Assembly: GCA_937967955.1 (NCBI GenBank)
Contig: CALBUB010000064.1
Coordinates: forward strand, 1-18,293
DNA: 18,293 bases
Source: an uncultured Bacillota bacterium
Lineage (GTDB): Bacteria; Bacillota; Clostridia; Tissierellales; Tepidimicrobiaceae
Reading direction: 5' to 3'
The notes under the pieces are model-generated. The model did not search any database and was not told the origin of the DNA. It worked only from the letters and a program-made list of their open reading frames with translations. The translations under genes and the position numbers were made by a program. Below are positions 13,057 to 18,293 of this stretch, in pieces (position 1 is the first letter of the stretch; every line of letters begins with the position of its first letter).

Positions 13057-13893
13057 ATGCTTGCCCATCAGGGGAAAAGTGTTGAAGAAGTTCTTAATCT
13101 ACTTACCCAGTATGAAAATTGTAAGATAATAGCTGGGGGTACAGATTTGATAATCCAGATGAGAGAAAAGAGAATATCTCCAGCTGTATTAATAGATATA
13201 TCCAGCATTCAGGAGCTTAAGGAGATTAAAGTTGATGGGCCTTTTATAGAAATAGGGGCAGCAGTTACTTTTACAGATATAGTTGAAAGCCCAATATTTG
13301 AGGGTAATCTTAGTGGCCTTAAAAAAGCCTGTAGGCTAGTAGGTTCTCCCCAGATAAGGAATGCAGGGACTATAGGGGGAAACATAGTGAATGCTTCTCC
13401 AGCAGCCGATTCAGTACCACCCTTGCTCTGCTTAAACAGCATATTAGTATTTAGAAGCTTTAGAGGCATTAGACAGGTAAAGCTAGAAGATTATTTCAAA
13501 TACAAACAAAAGCTACAGATAAAAGAAGATGAACTTTTGACTGCTATCCGCTTTAGAAGGCCAGAGGGTACCTTAAGCTTTTCCAAATTAGGGCTAAGGA
13601 AGGCCCTAGCCATATCTAGAATATCCATGGCAGCCATGGTAAAGCTAGATGAAGAAGGCACTATAAAGGACATAGCCTTAGCCAGTGGAGCTTTAGGCAA
13701 GTATCCTATGAGGGAAAGGGAAGTAGAAGAATTCCTTCTAGGGAAGCAGTTAGATGTAAATACAGTAGATGAAGGCCTAAAGATTTTAAGGGAAGCTACT
13801 GATAAAAGGCTTGCTGGCCGTTCTTCATATCCCTATAAGAGAAGGGCAGTAGAAAGGCTGTTTAGGGAAGTATTAAGTGGGGTGGTAGCATGA
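13057..13893 (+). CDS. Xanthine-dehydrogenase-family FAD subunit
   Basis: The 278-residue protein is the FAD-binding subunit of a molybdenum hydroxylase (CoxM/XdhB/NdhF type), passing electrons from the iron-sulfur subunit to an acceptor. It shows the two FAD contact motifs: IIAGGTDLIIQMRE near residue 27-40, and GSPQIRNAGTIGGNIVNASPAADS near 105-128. Length fits the family (about 280-300). Its ATG follows AAGGGGG by seven bases. It overlaps the next gene by four bases (ATGA), so the two are translationally coupled. It starts 26 bases beyond a strong terminator, so read-through, or a promoter hidden in upstream sequence, must supply its mRNA. Confidence 0.94.
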   Translation: MLAHQGKSVEEVLNLLTQYENCKIIAGGTDLIIQMREKRISPAVLIDISSIQELKEIKVDGPFIEIGAAVTFTDIVESPIFEGNLSGLKKACRLVGSPQIRNAGTIGGNIVNASPAADSVPPLLCLNSILVFRSFRGIRQVKLEDYFKYKQKLQIKEDELLTAIRFRRPEGTLSFSKLGLRKALAISRISMAAMVKLDEEGTIKDIALASGALGKYPMREREVEEFLLGKQLDVNTVDEGLKILREATDKRLAGRSSYPYKRRAVERLFREVLSGVVA

Positions 13894-14360
13894 TAGATAT
13901 CCGACTTACTGTGAATGGAAAGGAATACTCCTTAAGTATAGAGGAGGATAAGAGGCTTATAGATGTGTTAAGGGAAGATTTAGGTTTTATTGGAGTTATG
14001 GAAGGTTGTGGTGAAGGGGAATGTGGTGCCTGTACCGTCATAATGGATGGAAAGACAGTAAACTCCTGCCTGGTCATGGGCTTTCAGGCTAATGGAAAAA
14101 ATATTATAACCATAGAAGGACTAGCAAAGGACGGAAAATTGGATCCAGTACAGCAGGCCTTCATAGATGTGGGAGCAGTCCAGTGCGGCTTTTGTATTCC
14201 TGGAGCCATATTGTCTATAAGAGCCCTTTTAAATGAAAATCCCAAGCCTACGGAAGAAGAAATAAGGGAAAGCATCTCTGGAAACCTCTGCAGGTGTACT
14301 GGCTATAACAAGATGTTAGAAGCAGTTGAAAGGGCAAGGAGGTATGAAAATGGTGCTTAA
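13890..14360 (+). CDS. Xanthine-dehydrogenase-family [2Fe-2S] subunit
   Basis: The 156-residue protein carries two [2Fe-2S] clusters of a molybdenum hydroxylase. The plant-ferredoxin-like cluster is bound by Cys40, Cys45, Cys48 and Cys60 (GCGEGECGACTV and SCLV). The alpha-helical cluster is bound by Cys99, Cys102, Cys134 and Cys136 (QCGFC and NLCRCTGY). All eight cysteines are present and the length is normal. It overlaps the FAD gene by four bases and the next gene by eleven, showing a tightly coupled complex in which electrons flow from the Mo site through these clusters to FAD. Confidence 0.96.
   Translation: MIDIRLTVNGKEYSLSIEEDKRLIDVLREDLGFIGVMEGCGEGECGACTVIMDGKTVNSCLVMGFQANGKNIITIEGLAKDGKLDPVQQAFIDVGAVQCGFCIPGAILSIRALLNENPKPTEEEIRESISGNLCRCTGYNKMLEAVERARRYENGA
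14336..14342 (+). promoter_or_regulatory. Ribosome binding site deciding the Mo-subunit start
   Basis: AAGGAGG, a near-perfect anti-16S match, lies seven bases before the ATG at 14350. It is too close (one base) for the ATG at 14344 and is downstream of the TTG at 14326, so ATG at 14350 is the start. Confidence 0.7.
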
Positions 14361-15612
14361 TGTGGTAGGAAAGAGGGTTCCAAGAATTGATGCCTTAAGC
14401 AAAGTTACAGGAAGGGCCATATATCCTCAGGATATATATATGGACAATATGGCTTATGGGAAGACTTTAAGGTCAGAAATAGCCCATGGCTATGTAAGCT
14501 TAGATACTAGTGAAGCAGAAAAGATAGATGGAGTCCTTAGGATTTTTACCTATAAGGATGTACCTAAAAATGAGCACGGAGTTGTATATAAGGACCATGA
14601 AGTATTTATAAGCAAGAAGGTTAGAAGGGTAGGAGACCCATTAGCTTTTGTGGTGGCGGAAAATGAAAAGATATGTGATTTAGCTTTAGAGAAAATAAAA
14701 GTTACATATGAGGAATTGGAAGGAGTATTTGACCCAGTGGAGGCAATGAAGGAGGATGCTCCCAAAGTTCATGATAAAAGTAATGTTTTATATCATTTTA
14801 AAATAAGGAAGGGAAATGTGGAGGAGGCCTTTAAAAGGTGTTACGCCATTGTGGAAAACACCTATAAGGTTCATATGGTAGACCATGCCTTCCTGCAGCC
14901 AGAAGCTGGAGTGGCCTATGTAGATGAGGAAGGGAATATTGTTGTTATGGTGGCTACCCAGTATCCCCATTATGATAGGGAGGAAATTGCCAATGCCCTG
15001 CAAGTACCTGTAGAAAGGGTAAGAGTAATAAATACCAATGTAGGCGGGGCTTTTGGTGCCAGGGAGGATATTACTTTACAGATCCATTTAGCTTTGGCAG
15101 CCAAAGAATTAAAAAGGCCTATAAAAACTGTATATTCAAGGGAAGAGTCCTTCCTAGCCCACTGTAAAAGGCATGCAATGGTTATGAAGTATAAAACAGG
15201 AGCAGATAAGGATGGGAAACTATTAGCTATGGAGGCAGAAATAATAGGAGATACAGGAGCCTATGCATCTTGGGCAGCCAATGTAATGAGGAAGGCTGGA
15301 GTCCATGCTACTGGCCCCTATTATATTCCCAATGTGAAAGTAGACAGCTATGCAGTATATACTAACAACCCCTTTGCTGGTGCCATGAGGGGCTTTGGTG
15401 CCACCCAAGTGCCTATAGCCCACGAGCAGCAGATGGATATGTTGGCAGAAAAGCTAGGCATGGATCCAGTAACCATAAGGCTGAAGAATATATTTAAAAA
15501 AGGCTCAGTAACTGCTACAGGGCAAGTATTAACAGAAGGGGTACCACTTGAAGAGTGCCTTATTAAAGCTATAGAAGGTTTTACTTTTAACATTAAAAGA
15601 GAGGAGGCTTAA
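14350..15612 (+). CDS. Molybdenum hydroxylase, molybdopterin subunit N-terminal part (NdhL-like)
   Basis: This 420-residue polypeptide is the first half of a xanthine-dehydrogenase-type Mo subunit, which in most relatives is one chain of about 750 residues. It has the aldehyde oxidase/xanthine dehydrogenase hammerhead start (GKRVPRIDALSKVTGRAIY), the VGGAFGARED cofactor loop (231 onward), and RGFGATQ (347-353) with the Arg that positions substrate in xanthine oxidases. It ends naturally after EGFTFNIKREEA, where the C-terminal half follows as a separate gene. The position after HAFL, often Glu in purine hydroxylases (LEP), is Gln here (LQPEAG). The divided arrangement recalls NdhL/NdhM of nicotinate dehydrogenase from Eubacterium barkeri. 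Context favours a purine, probably hypoxanthine, as substrate, not proven. Confidence 0.92.
   Translation: MVLNVVGKRVPRIDALSKVTGRAIYPQDIYMDNMAYGKTLRSEIAHGYVSLDTSEAEKIDGVLRIFTYKDVPKNEHGVVYKDHEVFISKKVRRVGDPLAFVVAENEKICDLALEKIKVTYEELEGVFDPVEAMKEDAPKVHDKSNVLYHFKIRKGNVEEAFKRCYAIVENTYKVHMVDHAFLQPEAGVAYVDEEGNIVVMVATQYPHYDREEIANALQVPVERVRVINTNVGGAFGAREDITLQIHLALAAKELKRPIKTVYSREESFLAHCKRHAMVMKYKTGADKDGKLLAMEAEIIGDTGAYASWAANVMRKAGVHATGPYYIPNVKVDSYAVYTNNPFAGAMRGFGATQVPIAHEQQMDMLAEKLGMDPVTIRLKNIFKKGSVTATGQVLTEGVPLEECLIKAIEGFTFNIKREEA
15601..15607 (+). promoter_or_regulatory. Ribosome binding site for the second Mo-subunit half
   Basis: GAGGAGG overlaps the last codons of the first half and lies seven bases before the TTG at 15615. 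This supports a genuine separate start rather than a frameshift break. Confidence 0.7.
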
Positions 15613-15614
15613 AT

Positions 15615-16616
15615 TTGAAGAAAAGGGGTAGGGGAATAGGCTTATCCTTCTATGGAACCGGCTATGGTAACGGCTTTCCTGATGTGTCCAAGGCTAGAGT
15701 AAAGCTTTTAGAAGATGGAAAGGTAGGCCTCTTTGTAGGGGGAGCCGAAGTAGGCCAAGGAGCTAAAACTGTTTTTGTCCAAATTGCTGCTGAAACATTA
15801 GATTTATATACTGAAAATATCCATTTGGAGATGGAAGATACGGATATAACCCCCGATTCAGGAACGGCTGCAGCCACAAGGCAAACTTATAATACAGGCA
15901 ATGCCATAAAGATTGCTTGTGAAAACTTTATGGAAAAATTAAAAGAATATGGTAGAAGGGCCCTTAAATTAAACAGCACTGCAGGCCTTAAGGTGGAAAA
16001 GGGAGAAGTATACCTTGAAATATTCCCCCAAAAGAGCATCTCCTTCAGGGAGCTAGCAGAAATGTATAAAGAGGAAACTATAGAAGCAGAAGGTGAGTTT
16101 ATAGCCCAGACAGTTGAAATGGATCCGGAAACTGGTCAAGGGGCTCCCTACTGGCCTTATACCTTCAGTGCCTGTGGAGTGGAGGTGGAAGTAGATACCC
16201 TAACAGGCCAGGTAGATATATTAAAGGCAAGACTTGTTCAGGATGTAGGCAGGGCTATAAATCCTGCCATGGTAGAAGGCCAGATGGACGGAGGTTTTGC
16301 CATGGCTTTAGGTTATATACTCTTTGAAGATTTAAACTTAGTAAAGGGCAAGATGAAGAATATGAAGTTTTCCAAATACCTAATTCCTACAGCCATGGAC
16401 ATGGTAGAGGTGGAAAATATAATAGTGGAGGAGCCAGAATCTACAGCTCCCTTTGGGGCTAAGGGAATTGGAGAGCCAGTTATGATTCCTGTTGGTCCTG
16501 CCATATTAAATGCCATATATGATGCAGTGGGGGTAAGGATTACAGAGCTACCTGCCACACCAGAAAGGCTTATAAAGGCCATTGAAGAAGCAGAAAGGAG
16601 GGCTAATGGTGGATAG
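15615..16616 (+). CDS. Molybdenum hydroxylase, molybdopterin subunit C-terminal part (NdhM-like)
   Basis: The 333-residue polypeptide matches the second half of the Mo subunit, starting KKRGRGIGLSFYGTG just where intact homologues continue. It contains the cofactor-binding GGAEVGQGAKTVFVQIAAE block (about 42-60), TAAATRQTYNTGNA, and the C-terminal GAKGIGEP with the probable catalytic base Glu287, equal in position to Glu1261 of bovine xanthine oxidase. It starts at TTG in a different frame, two bases after the first half's stop, with its own strong ribosome binding site. Together the halves give 753 residues, the normal total. Both halves keep the expected motifs, so the split is probably functional. 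It overlaps the next gene by eleven bases. Confidence 0.92.
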   Translation: MKKRGRGIGLSFYGTGYGNGFPDVSKARVKLLEDGKVGLFVGGAEVGQGAKTVFVQIAAETLDLYTENIHLEMEDTDITPDSGTAAATRQTYNTGNAIKIACENFMEKLKEYGRRALKLNSTAGLKVEKGEVYLEIFPQKSISFRELAEMYKEETIEAEGEFIAQTVEMDPETGQGAPYWPYTFSACGVEVEVDTLTGQVDILKARLVQDVGRAINPAMVEGQMDGGFAMALGYILFEDLNLVKGKMKNMKFSKYLIPTAMDMVEVENIIVEEPESTAPFGAKGIGEPVMIPVGPAILNAIYDAVGVRITELPATPERLIKAIEEAERRANGG

Positions 16617-18293
16617 AGTTCTTAAAATTGCCAGGGGGGAAGAAAAGGCTGAACTGGTCATAAAAAAAGCCAATATAATCAATGTATTTACTAATGAGAT
16701 AATAAAGGGAGATGTGGCCATAGACAAGGGAAGGATAGTGGCTATTGGCCAGTATTCTGGCTGGGAGGAAATAGACCTAAAGGGTAAGTATCTATCACCT
16801 GCCTTTATAGACAGCCATGTCCACATAGAATCTTCCAAGGTTACTCCAGGCCAATTTGCTAAAGCTGTTGTTCCCAGGGGAGTTACCTCCATTATAGCTG
16901 ACCCTCATGAGATAGCCAATGTAAAGGGAATTGAAGGCATAGAATATATGCTAGAAGAAAGCGAAAATATTCCATTAGATGTATATATGATGCTGCCCAG
17001 CTGTGTACCTGCTACTCCTTTTGAAAGTGCTGGAGCAGTCCTTGAAGCTAAGGAACTGGCAAAGATTATAGATAAAGAAGGCATACTAGGTATGGGAGAG
17101 ATGATGGACTATGTGGGAGTTATAAATGGAGATGAAAAGGTACTAGAGAAAATAGAATTGGCTAAGGAAAAAGGTAAAATAATAGATGGCCATGGGCCTA
17201 TGATAACAGGTAGGGAATTAAACGCCTATGTGGCAGCAGGTATAAGGACGGAACACGAATGTTCTACTGTAAAGGAAATGGTAGAAAGGCTTCGCTTAGG
17301 AATGTATATCCATATAAGGGAAGGTTCTGCTGCAAGAAACCTAAAGGAACTTATTAAGGCTGTAAATAAAGATAATTTAAGCAGGGTAATGTTCTGTACT
17401 GATGATAAGGAACCTAGTGATTTGCTGGAAAATGGAAGCATAGACAATAATATAAGGTTGGCCATAGAAGCAGGCATTGACCCTATTGATTGTATAAAGA
17501 TAGCCTCCTTAAATCCTGCCTTAGCTTATGGCCTTGAAGGAAAAGGTGCCATAGCTCCAGGCTATAGGGCCGATTTAGTAGTAATAGATAATCTTATAGA
17601 CTTTAACATATTAATGGTATTTAAGGACGGTAAATTAGTAGCTGAAAACTATATGCCTTTATTCCACGTAACTGAAAGTAGCAATACTAGTATGAAGAAT
17701 ACGGTAGTAATTAAGCCTATTAAAGAGGAGGATTTGAAGCTTAGTATAAAAGGAGATAAGGTAAATGTAATAGGGGTAATCCCTGACAGCCTTATTACAG
17801 AAAAGCTAGTAAGGGAGGTTGGAAAAGATATAGTAGTAGAAGGGGGAGAATTTGTAAAGGGCAATGATATATTGAAAGTGGCAGTAATAGAAAGGCATAA
17901 GGCAACAGGTAGGATAGGCTTAGGCCTTGTGGAAGGCTTTGGACTAGAAAATGGAGCCATAGCTTCTACCATAGCCCACGATTCCCATAATATAATAGTC
18001 ATAGGAGATAGGGATTCAGATATGGTTCTGGCTGTGGAAGAACTAAAGAGGCTTGGAGGCGGAATTGCCTTAGCCCAAGAAGGTAAGATAATAGGAAGTC
18101 TGCAGCTAGAGATTGCTGGCCTTATGTCTGATAAGCCCTTAGAGGAAGTGAGAAAAGGTCTAGATGAGATACTCCAACTGGCTTATGATAAATTAAGTGT
18201 AAATAGGAATATAGAGCCCTTTATGATATTGTCCTTCTTAGCATTACCTGTTATTCCTTCTTTAAAGATAACAGATTTAGGCTTGTTTGATGT
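16606..18293 (+). CDS. adeC: Adenine deaminase (3'-truncated by the window)
   Basis: The frame is open from ATG at 16606 to the end of the window (562 residues visible of about 570-600 expected). It is a typical AdeC, which deaminates adenine to hypoxanthine: SPAFIDSHVHIESS (His71, His73), ADPHEIAN, PSCVPATPFE, DGHGP (194-198), the REL-NAYVAAGIRTEHE block with EHE at 216-218, IREGSAARNL, FCTDDKEPSDL and AHDSHNII. The ATG follows AAAGGAGGG and overlaps the Mo-subunit gene by eleven bases; a GTG at 16609 is an alternative start. Its place behind the hydroxylase genes fits feeding hypoxanthine into that enzyme. It keeps the residues that the other paralogue in this window has lost. Confidence 0.94.
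   Translation, partial: MVDRVLKIARGEEKAELVIKKANIINVFTNEIIKGDVAIDKGRIVAIGQYSGWEEIDLKGKYLSPAFIDSHVHIESSKVTPGQFAKAVVPRGVTSIIADPHEIANVKGIEGIEYMLEESENIPLDVYMMLPSCVPATPFESAGAVLEAKELAKIIDKEGILGMGEMMDYVGVINGDEKVLEKIELAKEKGKIIDGHGPMITGRELNAYVAAGIRTEHECSTVKEMVERLRLGMYIHIREGSAARNLKELIKAVNKDNLSRVMFCTDDKEPSDLLENGSIDNNIRLAIEAGIDPIDCIKIASLNPALAYGLEGKGAIAPGYRADLVVIDNLIDFNILMVFKDGKLVAENYMPLFHVTESSNTSMKNTVVIKPIKEEDLKLSIKGDKVNVIGVIPDSLITEKLVREVGKDIVVEGGEFVKGNDILKVAVIERHKATGRIGLGLVEGFGLENGAIASTIAHDSHNIIVIGDRDSDMVLAVEELKRLGGGIALAQEGKIIGSLQLEIAGLMSDKPLEEVRKGLDEILQLAYDKLSVNRNIEPFMILSFLALPVIPSLKITDLGLFD

Noticed and set aside
14350..16616. Frameshifted pseudogene of a single Mo subunit
   Set aside because: The second half has its own strong ribosome binding site at the right spacing, the break lies between domains, and all key motifs are kept; a natural two-gene arrangement is known in nicotinate dehydrogenase.
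1743..18293. The known anaerobic urate/2,8-dioxopurine degradation cluster (ygeX, ygeY, ygeW, ygfK, ssnA type)
   Set aside because: None of the characteristic diaminopropionate ammonia-lyase, carbamoyltransferase or YgfK genes is seen; the enzyme set is different although the substrates may overlap.
1..18293. tRNA, rRNA, CRISPR arrays, insertion sequences or prophage genes
   Set aside because: I saw no direct-repeat array, transposase, integrase or cloverleaf-like segment on either strand.

Overview
The window looks like chromosomal DNA of a low-GC, purine-fermenting anaerobe of the Clostridia/Tissierellia kind. It is AT-rich, uses AGG/AGA for Arg and ATA for Ile heavily, has strong purine-rich ribosome binding sites, uses TTG and GTG starts, and carries oxygen-sensitive chemistry (UbiD/UbiX, a four-subunit molybdenum hydroxylase). 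The genus cannot be fixed from the sequence alone.

Layout. 1-403: 3' end of a class II (fuculose-phosphate type) aldolase, + strand. 404-807: non-coding gap between convergent genes, holding three long imperfect hairpins. 808-1503: cyclase/kynurenine-formamidase-like hydrolase, - strand. 1510-1742: divergent promoter region with a further long hairpin and an extended -10 promoter. 1743-12992: one tightly packed + strand operon: dihydropyrimidinase-like amidohydrolase, isochorismatase-fold amidase, UbiX, UbiD, a bacterial microcompartment (BMC) shell set (three BMC-H, one BMC-P, one unknown 75-residue protein, one flavoprotein), a diverged adenine-deaminase-like enzyme and two purine permeases. 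13003-13031: a clear intrinsic terminator. 13057-16616: FAD, [2Fe-2S] and split molybdopterin subunits of a xanthine-dehydrogenase-family hydroxylase. 16606-18293: a more typical adenine deaminase, cut by the window end.

How the genes may work together (inference). The set matches, step by step, the old biochemical xanthine fermentation route of purinolytic clostridia. Permeases bring in purines; AdeC makes hypoxanthine from adenine; the Mo hydroxylase makes xanthine. The dihydropyrimidinase-like enzyme would open the six-membered ring to 4-ureido-5-imidazolecarboxylate. The isochorismatase-fold enzyme would remove the carbamoyl group, as RutB does with ureidoacrylate. UbiD with prenyl-FMN from UbiX would decarboxylate 4-amino-5-imidazolecarboxylate. 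The diverged AdeC paralogue could deaminate 4-aminoimidazole, and the cyclase could open 4-imidazolone. Placing these genes with a BMC shell that lacks the usual aldehyde dehydrogenase suggests a compartment for unstable imidazole intermediates rather than for an aldehyde.

I recall that BMC loci without aldehyde dehydrogenase, including a predicted xanthine-related type, have been catalogued bioinformatically. The locus class may therefore be known, while the reaction assignments proposed here are hypotheses.
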